A DNA stretch of 64,000 bases from Microvirga sp. VF16. GTDB taxonomy: Bacteria; Pseudomonadota; Alphaproteobacteria; Rhizobiales; Beijerinckiaceae. Location: positions 1,736,001 through 1,800,000 of the forward strand of contig NZ_CP069354.1 in the NCBI RefSeq assembly GCF_016864375.1, read 5' to 3'. Under the pieces are notes generated by a model. It was given only the letters and a program-made list of their open reading frames with translations. It made no database searches and was not told the DNA's origin. How positions within the stretch are numbered: position 1 is the stretch's first letter; the number at the start of each line of letters is the position of its first letter. A program made the translations under genes and the position numbers. Below, in pieces: positions 26,238 through 34,931 of the stretch.

Positions 26238-28054
26238 GCCGATTGCCCTTTCACGACGATTCCGGACCAGGGTGGGAGTTGAAGACTTTTTCCATTCGCA
26301 TCGATGCCTTGGCTCGACCACAGCACGCGAGCATTTTCCTCAATGTTCCCATTCATGGGATTGTTGCCAAAATTCGCGAGAAGGTGGAGTTTGTCGTCGG
26401 CGAAGGTCCAGGTCACGTCGAGCATGCTTTCCGGTGAGACCTTGTAATGAGAGCCGCGATATTCGCTCTTGAGTAGAGGAACGATCTCAGTCCGCCTCAG
26501 ATCGAGCAGATGACGGGTCTGTGACAGAACTTCCCGATGCGGCGACCGCTCGGTCTCTGACCAGTCGATCCTGGAGTTCTCGCAGGTCTTTCGATCCGTC
26601 GGGTCGGGAATCTTCTGAGACATCTCCGGATCCGTAAAAGCCTTGAAGCGCCAGAATTCGCTCCGCCGTCCATCACGGACGGCCCTGGCAAGATCCGGTT
26701 CATTTTCGAAATCGACGAAGAACTGGAACGGTGTTGACGCCGCCCATTCCTCACCCATGAACAGAAGTGGGATCTGTGGAGAAAGGAGAAAGATCGCGTG
26801 AGCGAGAGCGAAGCGCTCCGGCGGGATCAGATGTGACAGGCGTTCACCGAAGGCGCGGTTCCCGACCTGATCGTGATTCTGAAGGAAGGCTACGAACGCC
26901 GACGGCGGCAGATGTCCTGAGGGCTCACCGCGAATCACGCCATCCTTGTGCGGGGACGGATCGCCCTGATAGGCGAAACCTTCTGCCAAGGCGCGCCCGA
27001 GGTGCTGGAGCGGCTTGTCGGCATAGTCCTCGTAATAGCCCTCGTTCTCGCCGGTCAGGAGAGCGTGCCAGGAGTTGTGGATGTCGTCCGCCCATTGTGC
27101 CGTGTGAAGCTTCGGCCTCCGGCGGTCGTCACGATTGAGCCAGCGCGCCTGGTTGGCCTCGTTCTCAAGTACCAGATGAACATGGCGGTCAGGGATCGCC
27201 TGCCGGATGCGGTTCGCCAACTCCTCGATGAAGTGCGGCTTGCCATCATCGGTGATGGCATGGACTGCATCGAAGCGCAGGCCGTCGAAGTGGTACTCCT
27301 GCAGCCAGTAGAGCGCGTTGTGGATGAAGAAGTCGCGCACCACGCGGCTACCTTCGCCGTCCACATTGATGCCGGCACCCCACGGCGTCGGATGGCGCTC
27401 CGTGAAGAACGTCTTGGCGTAGGCGTGGAGATAGTTTCCCGACGGGCCGAAATGGTTGTACACCACATCGAGAAATACCATCAGGCCAAGCTCGTGCGCA
27501 CGCTCAATGAGACGCTTGAGATCCTCCGGGCTTCCATAGGCTGCGTCCGGTGCATAGGGCAGGACCCCGTCATAGCCCCAGTTGCGTCGGCCCGGAAACT
27601 CGCCGATCGGCATGAGCTCGATCGCCGTAATGCCAAGGTCGCGTAAGCGAGCAAGCTTGCTCATCAAGCCTGCATAGGTGCCCTCCGGCGTGGCCGTGCC
27701 TACATGAACCTCATACAGGACGGCTTCCTCCCATGGCCGGCCCTTCCACGAAGTCTCTGACCATTCGAAGGATTGCGGATCGACCACGAGACTGAGTCCG
27801 TGAACGTCGTCGGGTTGGAAGCGGGAGGCCGGATCGGGCACAATAAGGTTGCCATCGATCTTGTAGCCATAGCGGCTTCCGGCGCGCGCGTCCTCTGAGA
27901 CATGACGATACCATCCGTCACCATCTGCCTTCAGCGGACGCTCTATACCATCAAGCACCAGACGCACCTCGCGCGCCGTTGGCGCCCATAGGGCAAAGCG
28001 AACGCCTTCGGAGGTTATCTCTGCCCCAAAGGACATGGAGTGAACGCGCCGCAT
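26234..28054 (-). CDS. treZ: Malto-oligosyltrehalose trehalohydrolase
   Basis: GH13 enzyme releasing trehalose from the maltooligosyl-trehalose made by TreY. About 606 residues: an N-terminal beta domain (FGAEITSEGVRFALWAPTA), then the barrel with catalytic Asp in LRFDAVHAI, Glu in LVLENEANQARW and Asp in NHDQVGNRAFGERLS. ATG 28054 is chosen: CGGAG lies 5 nt upstream, whereas the higher in-frame start at 28096 falls inside an EcfG-like promoter match. Coupled to malQ-treY by a 4-nt overlap. First gene of the minus-strand glycogen/trehalose operon. Confidence 0.93.
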   Translation of the reverse strand: MRRVHSMSFGAEITSEGVRFALWAPTAREVRLVLDGIERPLKADGDGWYRHVSEDARAGSRYGYKIDGNLIVPDPASRFQPDDVHGLSLVVDPQSFEWSETSWKGRPWEEAVLYEVHVGTATPEGTYAGLMSKLARLRDLGITAIELMPIGEFPGRRNWGYDGVLPYAPDAAYGSPEDLKRLIERAHELGLMVFLDVVYNHFGPSGNYLHAYAKTFFTERHPTPWGAGINVDGEGSRVVRDFFIHNALYWLQEYHFDGLRFDAVHAITDDGKPHFIEELANRIRQAIPDRHVHLVLENEANQARWLNRDDRRRPKLHTAQWADDIHNSWHALLTGENEGYYEDYADKPLQHLGRALAEGFAYQGDPSPHKDGVIRGEPSGHLPPSAFVAFLQNHDQVGNRAFGERLSHLIPPERFALAHAIFLLSPQIPLLFMGEEWAASTPFQFFVDFENEPDLARAVRDGRRSEFWRFKAFTDPEMSQKIPDPTDRKTCENSRIDWSETERSPHREVLSQTRHLLDLRRTEIVPLLKSEYRGSHYKVSPESMLDVTWTFADDKLHLLANFGNNPMNGNIEENARVLWSSQGIDANGKSLQLPPWSGIVVKGQSA

Positions 28055-28087
28055 CAGATCTCCGGAAGATCGAGGAAAGCTCTTGCG

Positions 28088-28112
28088 AACGGACATGTTA
28101 ATGCAAGGTTCC
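28088..28112 (-). promoter_or_regulatory. EcfG-type general-stress promoter of treZ
   Basis: On the minus strand GGAAC (28112-28108) is followed after exactly 16 nt by CGTT (28091-28088), a full match to the alphaproteobacterial EcfG consensus. Transcription would start near 28080, about 26 nt before the treZ ATG at 28054. Trehalose genes are classic targets of this response. Confidence 0.6.
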
Positions 28113-28224
28113 GGCTCAGATCAAAAAAACTGCCAAGCTCGGATTTTCTGCAACGCTATCCATATCACCGGAGTTCGATCGCATAGGCAGTTTGAGGTAA
28201 TCGCTAATTTTCTGAAATTCCCGC

Positions 28225-28250
28225 GGAACTGGTTCAGGGGTCAGAGAGTT
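28225..28250 (+). promoter_or_regulatory. EcfG-like promoter of glgA copy 2
   Basis: GGAAC (28225-28229) and AGTT (28247-28250) are separated by 17 nt. This fits GGAAC-N16/17-cGTT with one mismatch, and the site lies about 58 nt before the glgA2 ATG. With the opposite-facing site at 28088-28112 it makes a divergent pair. Confidence 0.45.
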
Positions 28251-28307
28251 GTAAGCCCGACTGCCTATGGCGCTGGGGGTCGCTGGGGATCGCGCCGCTG
28301 AGCGAAC

Positions 28308-29834
28308 ATGCTGGAATCATCTTGCCTGGAAGCCGGTGCGGCTTTCCCGACGGTGGCGCGTGCCGAAATGCAGGACACAAGCCGGCCGTCCTTTTCCGCA
28401 AAGCGACGACAGTCCATCCTTTTCGTCACATCCGAGATTGCCGATTACATCAAGGCCGGTGGCCTTGGTGAGGTATCTGCTGCGCTCCCGCGGGAGCTGC
28501 GCCGCTATTACGATGTGCGTGTTCTCATCCCGGGCTATCGTCAGGTACTGTCGCAGATCGGCCCCATGGAAGAGATCGCACGGCTACCTGCCTCCTTCGG
28601 TATTCCGGCCTGTGGCTTGGGTCGCAGCACGACGCATGATGGCTTGACGGTTTACGTTCTGCTATGTCCCGAGCTGTACGACCGCGACGGTTCGCCTTAT
28701 GTCGACCGCTTCGGTGTGGATTGGAGCGACAATGACATCCGCTTCGCGCGTCTCGGACTTGCGGCCGCCGATATCGCCTGCGGCCATGGTGATGATCTGT
28801 GGCGCGCCGATCTTCTTCATCTTAACGATTGGCCGTCAGGGCTAGCATCGGCTTATCTTGCCTGGCGCGGGCAGCCTGTCCCGACCATCCTGACCATTCA
28901 TAACCTTGCCTATCAGGGGATCTTCGACCGCAACCGCCTGTCTCTTCTCGGAATTCCCGATTCTGCTTTCCAGATCAATGGCGTCGAATTTCATGAAAAG
29001 CTCTCCTTCCTGAAAGCAGGGATCTACTACTCGTCCCATATCACGACGGTCAGTTCGACCTATGCCCGCGAGATCACGCGCCCCGAATATGGCTGCGGTC
29101 TCGATGGCCTGCTCCGAACTCGTGCAGAACAGGGGCGCCTTGACGGCATCATCAACGGCATCGACGAGAGTTGGGATCCGACCACGGATCCCTATCTGGT
29201 CAGCCCATTCTCTGCGAAGAACTGCCGGGGTAAGCGCGCCAACGCCGACAATGTGCGCAAGAATTTCGGGCTTGCACTATCGAAGGGGCCTCTTTTTGCC
29301 GTGGTGTCCCGCCTTGTCCATCAAAAGGGTGTCGACCTTGCCATCTCGGCCGCAGAGACCATTGTTTCGCAGGGCGGGCAGATCGCCGTCATCGGCCAGG
29401 GCGAACCTCGCTTCGAAGCCGAGCTGCAGGTGCTCGCAAACCGATATCCCGGTTCCGTCGGCGTGAAGATCGGTTATGACGAGGGAGCCGCACGACGCAT
29501 GTATGCGGGCAGCGACTTCCTGCTCATGCCCTCGCGCTTCGAACCCTGTGGCCTGAGCCAGATGTATGCGCAGCGCTTCGGTTCGCTGCCGATTGCGCAC
29601 AGGACGGGCGGGCTTGCGGATACGATCGAGGATGGTGTCAACGGTTTCCTGTTCGGCGAACCTTCGCTCAACCGCTTCATGGATGCCATTCGAAGAGGTC
29701 TCGATACCTTCAACTCGCGATCCCGTCTCACAGCGATGCGAAAGGCCGCCATGAGCAGGCCTCAGGGTTGGGGTCGATCTGCGTCCCGTTATCAGGAGGT
29801 CTACGAACGCGCTTGTCGGACGGCTCTCGCATAA
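28308..29834 (+). CDS. glgA: Glycogen synthase (GT5), copy 2
   Basis: A 508-residue GT5 glycogen/starch synthase paralogue, divergent from treZ. Key motifs: KAGGLGEVSAALP near residue 50 (Thr of the usual KTGGL replaced by Ala), HLNDWPSGLASAYL, HNLAYQG, and [18 protein letters not shown] with GGLADTIEDG. It has an extra N-terminal tail of about 35 residues compared with copy 1. Other catalytic motifs are intact, so activity is expected, perhaps with different donor preference or stress-linked expression given the EcfG-like promoter. It could also be a dedicated alpha-1,4-glucan synthase feeding trehalose production. Confidence 0.92.
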   Translation: MLESSCLEAGAAFPTVARAEMQDTSRPSFSAKRRQSILFVTSEIADYIKAGGLGEVSAALPRELRRYYDVRVLIPGYRQVLSQIGPMEEIARLPASFGIPACGLGRSTTHDGLTVYVLLCPELYDRDGSPYVDRFGVDWSDNDIRFARLGLAAADIACGHGDDLWRADLLHLNDWPSGLASAYLAWRGQPVPTILTIHNLAYQGIFDRNRLSLLGIPDSAFQINGVEFHEKLSFLKAGIYYSSHITTVSSTYAREITRPEYGCGLDGLLRTRAEQGRLDGIINGIDESWDPTTDPYLVSPFSAKNCRGKRANADNVRKNFGLALSKGPLFAVVSRLVHQKGVDLAISAAETIVSQGGQIAVIGQGEPRFEAELQVLANRYPGSVGVKIGYDEGAARRMYAGSDFLLMPSRFEPCGLSQMYAQRFGSLPIAHRTGGLADTIEDGVNGFLFGEPSLNRFMDAIRRGLDTFNSRSRLTAMRKAAMSRPQGWGRSASRYQEVYERACRTALA

Positions 29835-29918
29835 TTGCTTCCTAAGAATGGGCTGGACGATCTGCAGCTCATTTTTCGTCCAAAGCGCCCAATGAATGGA
29901 CGCCGTCGCCACAATGTC

Positions 29919-29950
29919 GCAGCCTTATTCTTAAGCCTGTGCTGCTTTTT
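29919..29950 (+). terminator. Possible intrinsic terminator after glgA copy 2
   Basis: GCAGC (29919-29923) pairs with GCTGC (29941-29945), with an inner CTTA/TAAG stem, and is followed by TTTTT (29946-29950). The stem has a bulge and is moderate in strength. It lies 85 nt past the glgA2 stop and before the urtA promoter. Confidence 0.4.
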
Positions 29951-30032
29951 CGGGCAAATGTCATGTGACCGTATTCCTGTCACGGCTTGCATGAAATTCC
30001 CCGCGATCTGACACCAAAGGGCTGATCCAAAC

Positions 30033-30048
30033 TGGCATGGTTCTTGCT
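30033..30048 (+). promoter_or_regulatory. Sigma-54 promoter of the urt-ure operon
   Basis: TGGCATG (30033-30039) and TTGCT (30044-30048) match the -24/-12 consensus TGGCACG-N4-TTGCA with correct GG/GC spacing. The predicted start is near 30059, about 39 nt before the urtA ATG. This predicts NtrC-type nitrogen control; no clear NtrC enhancer site was recognised upstream. Confidence 0.65.
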
Positions 30049-30097
30049 TAATGCCCTGACGTTGCACCTGAAACAGGGCAGCCAAGGGAGAGGACCT

Positions 30098-31387
30098 ATG
30101 TCGATGTTGAATTTGACCCGCAGACACCTGATGGCGCTGGCCTCTGCCGCGCTGGTTTCCGGCGCTGTGATGGGAACGGCGCAAGCGCAGGAGACGATCA
30201 AGGTCGGCGTTTTGCACTCCCTGTCGGGCACGATGGCAATCAGCGAGACGACGCTGAAGGACGTCATGCTGATGCTCGTCGAGGAGCAGAACAAGAAGGG
30301 CGGCCTGCTCGGCAAGAAGCTCGAAGCCGTTGTGGTCGATCCGGCCTCCAACTGGCCGCTCTTCGCCGAGAAGGCGCGCGAGCTGATCAGCCAGAACAAG
30401 GTTTCCGCCGTTTTCGGCTGCTGGACATCCGTGTCGCGCAAGTCCGTATTGCCGGTGTTCAAGGAACTCAACAGCGTTCTCTTCTATCCCGTCCAATATG
30501 AGGGCGAGGAGAGCGAGCGCAACGTGTTCTATACGGGCGCTGCGCCGAATCAGCAGGCCATTCCGGCCGTTGAATATCTCGCCAAGGAAGAGAAGGTCGA
30601 GCGCTGGGTTCTCGCCGGCACCGACTACGTTTATCCGCGCACGACCAACAAGATCCTCGAGGCCTATCTCAAGGCAAAAGGCGTGAAGGCCGAGGACATC
30701 ATGATCAACTATACGCCGTTCGGTCACTCCGACTGGCAGACGATCGTGGCCGACATCAAGAAGTTTGGAGCCTCCGGCAAGCAGACCGCCGTGGTCTCCA
30801 CCATCAACGGCGACGCCAACGTTCCCTTCTACAAGGAGCTTGCCAACCAGGGCGTGAAAGCGACGGATATTCCTGTCGTGGCCTTCTCGGTCGGTGAGGA
30901 AGAGCTCGCCGGCATCGATACCAAGCCCCTCGTCGGCCACTTGGCTGCCTGGAACTACTTCCAGTCCGTCGACACGCCCGACAACAAGGCCTTCATCGAG
31001 AAGTGGAAGACCTTCACCAAGAACCCGAAGCGTGTCACCAACGATCCCATGGAAGCACATGTGATCGGCTTCAACATGTGGGTGAAGGCCGTGGAGAAGG
31101 CAGGTAGCACGGATCCGGACAAGGTGATCGATGCCATCGTCGGCGTCGAGGTTCCGAACCTGACCGGCGGCACCTCGAAGATGCTCGCGAACCATCACAT
31201 CACCAAGCCGGTCCTTATCGGCGAGATCAAGGAAGACGGGCAGTTCGAGACCGTTTCGCAGACCGACGCTCTCGTGCCCGGCGATGCTTGGTCCAAGTAT
31301 CTCGACGGCTCGAAGGATCTGATTGCCGACTGGAAGGACCTCAAGTGCGGCAACTACAACACCGTCACGAAGAAGTGCGGCGCCTGA
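30098..31387 (+). CDS. urtA: Urea ABC transporter substrate-binding protein
   Basis: Periplasmic binding protein of the UrtABCDE high-affinity urea importer, about 429 residues. The N-terminus has a twin-arginine-like motif (LTRRHLMALASAALVSGAV) with cleavage expected after AQA. The mature protein begins QETIKVGVLHSLSGTMAISE and keeps the family's GCWTSVSRKSVLPVFKE and LFYPVQYEGEE segments that separate UrtA from leucine-binding proteins. ATG 30098 is chosen because GGGAGAGGA lies directly upstream; an earlier start at 30044 would overlap the sigma-54 -12 element. First gene of a long urea uptake and urease operon. Confidence 0.95.
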   Translation: MSMLNLTRRHLMALASAALVSGAVMGTAQAQETIKVGVLHSLSGTMAISETTLKDVMLMLVEEQNKKGGLLGKKLEAVVVDPASNWPLFAEKARELISQNKVSAVFGCWTSVSRKSVLPVFKELNSVLFYPVQYEGEESERNVFYTGAAPNQQAIPAVEYLAKEEKVERWVLAGTDYVYPRTTNKILEAYLKAKGVKAEDIMINYTPFGHSDWQTIVADIKKFGASGKQTAVVSTINGDANVPFYKELANQGVKATDIPVVAFSVGEEELAGIDTKPLVGHLAAWNYFQSVDTPDNKAFIEKWKTFTKNPKRVTNDPMEAHVIGFNMWVKAVEKAGSTDPDKVIDAIVGVEVPNLTGGTSKMLANHHITKPVLIGEIKEDGQFETVSQTDALVPGDAWSKYLDGSKDLIADWKDLKCGNYNTVTKKCGA

Positions 31388-31401
31388 TCGCCTGACGAAA
31401 A

Positions 31402-31428
31402 CGAGGGCGGCTCAAGAAGCCGTCCTCG
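31402..31428 (+). promoter_or_regulatory. Intercistronic hairpin between urtA and urtB
   Basis: An 11-bp stem (31402-31412 with 31418-31428, one G-U pair) closes a 5-nt loop, right after the urtA stop. No T-run follows. Such hairpins after binding-protein genes usually stabilise the upstream message or cause partial termination, so that more UrtA than permease is made. Confidence 0.6.
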
Positions 31429-31455
31429 CCTTCTCCTCCGTTCGAAGTTGATTGC

Positions 31456-33042
31456 ATGGCACGCTTGCGCAGCATTCTGCAGGCATTCGTTCTGCTGGTC
31501 GGCATGGCGTCCGCCGCTGTGGCCGGACCCTACGAAGACGCATTGCCGAAACTTACTGCCGACAGCTATTCCGATACTGAGGCCGCCATCGGTGCTGTCG
31601 CCGGCAGCGGTCATCCCCTGTCTCTGAAGCTTGTCGAGGCTCTGCGCGACGGACGGCTGATGGTCGCCGGCGGGAAGGTCTATATCCGTGATGCCGACGG
31701 CGAGTCCGTCGATGCAGTAACCGGTCAGGCCGCCGAGCCTGCCGGCGCCAAGCCCGTGCGGCTCAACAACCGCGTCCGCCGCGCCGTCGAGGCCGCCCTT
31801 GGCAGTATGACCCTGCTCAGTCCGGATGCGGGAACCCGCCTCGATGCCGCCCGTGCCGTCTTCCGCTCGCGCGATGCCGCGGCCCTGCCGACGCTCGAGC
31901 AAGCCATTGCGAAGGAGAGCGACGGCGATGTGAAGGGAGCGCTCGAGAGCGCTCGCGCCGCAATTCTTCTCAACAAGGCCGATGTGTCCGCTTCCGAGAA
32001 GCTTTCCGCGATAGATTCCCTGAAGGCTCGCGGCGACCAGGACGCCCTGGCGCTTCTCTCGAACCTGCCGAGCGGCACGCCGGCCGATATTAGCGAAGCG
32101 GCGGCGAAAGCAGCGGAAGGCATCCGCAGCAGGCTCGCTCTTTGGAATGCCGTCCAGAATGTCTGGTACGGCGTCTCCCTCGGCTCGGTCCTCCTGCTTG
32201 CGGCCATCGGTCTCTCGATCACCTTCGGCACCATGGGCGTCATCAACATGGCGCATGGAGAAATGGTGATGATCGGAGCCTATACGACCTTCATCGTGCA
32301 GGAATTGATCCGCACGCAGGCGCCTTACCTGTTTGGCGCCTCGCTCTTCATCGCCTTGCCGCTGGCCTTCCTCGTTGCCGGCGTGATCGGCGTCCTCATC
32401 GAGCGCACGGTCATCCGATTCCTGTATGGGCGACCTCTCGAGACGCTTCTCGCCACCTGGGGCATCTCCCTCATTCTGCAGCAGGGTGTGCGCACGATCT
32501 TCGGCCCCACCAACCGCGAGGTCGGAACACCGGCCTGGATGAGCGGTGCGCTGGAGATCGGGGGCTTGAGCCTCACCTATAACCGCATCGCCATCGTGGT
32601 CTTCGCCTTCTCCGTCTTCGCCATCCTTCTGCTCGTGCTGCGCTATACATCGCTCGGCCTGTTCGTGCGCGCGGTCACGCAGAACCGGCGCATGGCGGGT
32701 TCCATGGGCATTCGCACCAATCGGATCGACGCGCTCGCCTTCGGCCTCGGCTCGGGCGTCGCGGGCATTGCGGGCGTTGCGCTTTCGCAAATCGACAATG
32801 TCAGCCCCAATCTCGGGCAGGGCTATATCATCGACAGCTTCATGGTGGTCGTGTTCGGCGGCGTCGGCAATCTCTGGGGCACGCTTGTCGGCGCCATGAC
32901 GCTCGGTATCGCGAACAAGCTGCTCGAACCCTATGCCGGTGCCGTGCTCGGCAAGATCGTGCTGCTTATTGCCATCATCCTCTTCATCCAAAGGCGTCCG
33001 CGCGGCCTCTTCGCGCTCAAAGGCAGGGCGGTCGAAGCATGA
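31456..33042 (+). CDS. urtB: Urea ABC transporter permease UrtB
   Basis: Inner-membrane permease subunit of the urea importer, 528 residues. A signal-like N-terminus (LRSILQAFVLLVGMASAAVA) leads to a soluble region of about 200 residues typical of UrtB. The LivH-type membrane domain then begins near NVWYGVSLGSVLLLAAIGLS and includes GVINMAHGEMVMIGAY and the EAA-like loop (GLFVRAVTQNRRMAGSMGI). It overlaps urtC by 4 nt. The long N-terminal extension is normal for UrtB and separates it from LivH. Confidence 0.94.
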   Translation: MARLRSILQAFVLLVGMASAAVAGPYEDALPKLTADSYSDTEAAIGAVAGSGHPLSLKLVEALRDGRLMVAGGKVYIRDADGESVDAVTGQAAEPAGAKPVRLNNRVRRAVEAALGSMTLLSPDAGTRLDAARAVFRSRDAAALPTLEQAIAKESDGDVKGALESARAAILLNKADVSASEKLSAIDSLKARGDQDALALLSNLPSGTPADISEAAAKAAEGIRSRLALWNAVQNVWYGVSLGSVLLLAAIGLSITFGTMGVINMAHGEMVMIGAYTTFIVQELIRTQAPYLFGASLFIALPLAFLVAGVIGVLIERTVIRFLYGRPLETLLATWGISLILQQGVRTIFGPTNREVGTPAWMSGALEIGGLSLTYNRIAIVVFAFSVFAILLLVLRYTSLGLFVRAVTQNRRMAGSMGIRTNRIDALAFGLGSGVAGIAGVALSQIDNVSPNLGQGYIIDSFMVVVFGGVGNLWGTLVGAMTLGIANKLLEPYAGAVLGKIVLLIAIILFIQRRPRGLFALKGRAVEA

Positions 33043-34175
33043 CAAAGCAAACCCTGCTCGACCGTCAGAGCATCGCCGTCCTCTGCCTGCTAGCGGCCGC
33101 CGCCATCCTGGTGCCGGCTCTCAACATTGCAGTGGCGCCGGGATCACCGTTCCACCTGTCGGACCATCTGGTGCCGCTGCTCGGAAAATACATCTGCTTC
33201 GCGCTGCTCGCCCTGTCGGTCGATCTCATCTGGGGCTTCTGCGGCATTCTCTCGCTCGGCCACGGCGCCTTCTTCGCGCTCGGCGGCTATGCCATGGGCA
33301 TGTATCTCATGCGTCAGATCGGGCCGCGCGGCGTCTATGCGGATCCTATCCTCCCGGATTTCATGGTGTTCCTGAACTGGAAGGAACTGCCCTGGTTCTG
33401 GCAGGGCTTTGACTGGTTTCCCTTCGCCATGCTGATGGTTCTGCTCGTTCCGGGAATCCTCGCCTTCGTCTTCGGCTGGTTCGCCTTCCGCGCGCGGGTC
33501 ACGGGGGTCTATCTCTCCATCATCACACAGGCCATGACTTTCGCGCTGATGCTGGCCTTCTTCCGTAATGACATGGGATTCGGCGGCAATAACGGCCTCA
33601 CCGACTTCAAGGACATCCTGGGCTTTCCGATTCAATCCTCATCGACCCGCATCGTTCTCTTCGTGCTCTCCGTAGCAGCGCTCGCTGGCGGCTATCTGCT
33701 CTGCCGCTGGGTGGTGACGTCGAAATTCGGCAAGGTGCTCGTGGCGGTGCGAGACGCGGAAAGCCGCACCCGCTTCCTCGGCTACCGGGTCGAGCATTAC
33801 AAGCTCGCCGTCTTCACCCTCTCGGCGATGCTGGCGGGCGTCGCGGGCGCGCTCTATGTGCCGCAGGTCGGCATCATCAACCCGAGCGAGTTCGCTCCGG
33901 CCAATTCCATCGAGGTCGTGATCTGGGTGGCCGTCGGCGGGCGCGGCACGCTGGCAGGCCCGATTCTCGGCGCCCTGCTGGTCAATGCGGGCAAGACCTG
34001 GTTCACCGGCGTTCTGCCGGAGTTCTGGCTCTTCGCACTCGGCGGCCTCTTCGTCTTCGTCACGCTGCTCATGCCCCGCGGTATTCTCGGTGCCGCGAAA
34101 GACATCTGGGAAAGGATCGGACAGCGATTGCGATCGCCGGTCACGACAGAGCCCGTTTCGCAGGCGGCGGAGTAA
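33039..34175 (+). CDS. urtC: Urea ABC transporter permease UrtC
   Basis: Second permease subunit, 378 residues, LivM-like with about nine membrane segments. It shows WGFCGILSLGHGAFFALGGYAMGMYLM near residue 60 and the cytoplasmic coupling loop AVRDAESRTRFLGY near 240. The start overlaps the urtB stop (ATGA), and urtD follows after 3 nt. It pairs with UrtB to form the channel. Confidence 0.94.
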   Translation: MTKQTLLDRQSIAVLCLLAAAAILVPALNIAVAPGSPFHLSDHLVPLLGKYICFALLALSVDLIWGFCGILSLGHGAFFALGGYAMGMYLMRQIGPRGVYADPILPDFMVFLNWKELPWFWQGFDWFPFAMLMVLLVPGILAFVFGWFAFRARVTGVYLSIITQAMTFALMLAFFRNDMGFGGNNGLTDFKDILGFPIQSSSTRIVLFVLSVAALAGGYLLCRWVVTSKFGKVLVAVRDAESRTRFLGYRVEHYKLAVFTLSAMLAGVAGALYVPQVGIINPSEFAPANSIEVVIWVAVGGRGTLAGPILGALLVNAGKTWFTGVLPEFWLFALGGLFVFVTLLMPRGILGAAKDIWERIGQRLRSPVTTEPVSQAAE

Positions 34176-34178
34176 ACC

Positions 34179-34931
34179 ATGACCGCACCCGTCACCCCCA
34201 CTTTGCTCTATCTCGACAACGTCTCCGTGTCGTTCGACGGCTTTCGCGCCCTGAATGCGCTGTCTCTCGCCGTCGATCATGCCGAGATGCGCGCCATCAT
34301 CGGGCCGAACGGCGCCGGCAAGACGACGATGATGGACGTGATCACCGGCAAGACGCGGCCGAACGAGGGCACTGCTCTGTTCGAAGGCGCGCACGATCTG
34401 ACCGCGCTCGACGAGGCGGCGATTGCCGAACTCGGCATCGGCCGCAAGTTCCAGACGCCGACCGTATTCGACATGCATTCGGTCGAGGACAACATTCTGC
34501 TTGCCCTCAAGGAGCACCGCTCGCCCTTCGCGACCCTGCTGTCGCGGCGGACGGCGCAGGAGCGCGAGCGGATCGATGCTCTGCTTGAGCGGGTCCGGCT
34601 CACGGGTCACCGTCATCGCAAGGCGGGAGAACTGTCCCACGGCCAGAAGCAATGGCTCGAGATCGGCATGCTGCTGGCGCAGCAGCCCAAGCTCCTGCTG
34701 ATCGACGAGCCGGCGGCGGGCATGACGGACCAGGAGACAGCCGACACGGCCGATTTGCTGCGCGACATTGCCAAGACCCAGGCCGTGATCGTCGTTGAGC
34801 ACGACATGACCTTCGTGCGCGATCTCGACGTGAAGGTCACCTGCCTTCATGAGGGCTCCGTTCTGGCCGAGGGAACCCTCGATGCGGTCAGCGCCAACGA
34901 GCGCGTGGTGGAGGTGTATCTGGGACGATGA
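34179..34931 (+). CDS. urtD: Urea ABC transporter ATPase UrtD
   Basis: ATP-binding subunit, 250 residues, LivG-like. Walker A is GPNGAGKTT (near residue 43), the signature is ELSHGQKQWLEIG (near 152) and Walker B is LLLIDEPAAGM. The conserved His lies in VVEHDMTFVRDL. GGCGGAG provides the ribosome site. Its stop overlaps urtE by 4 nt. Confidence 0.94.
   Translation: MTAPVTPTLLYLDNVSVSFDGFRALNALSLAVDHAEMRAIIGPNGAGKTTMMDVITGKTRPNEGTALFEGAHDLTALDEAAIAELGIGRKFQTPTVFDMHSVEDNILLALKEHRSPFATLLSRRTAQERERIDALLERVRLTGHRHRKAGELSHGQKQWLEIGMLLAQQPKLLLIDEPAAGMTDQETADTADLLRDIAKTQAVIVVEHDMTFVRDLDVKVTCLHEGSVLAEGTLDAVSANERVVEVYLGR

Noticed and set aside
28054..28096. ATG 28096 as the treZ start
   Set aside because: It falls within the EcfG-like promoter match and lacks a good ribosome site; ATG 28054 has GGAG 5 nt upstream.
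31354..33045. 563-residue open frame antisense to urtB
   Set aside because: Composition is extremely charged and repetitive and it covers a clear transporter gene; a codon-bias shadow.
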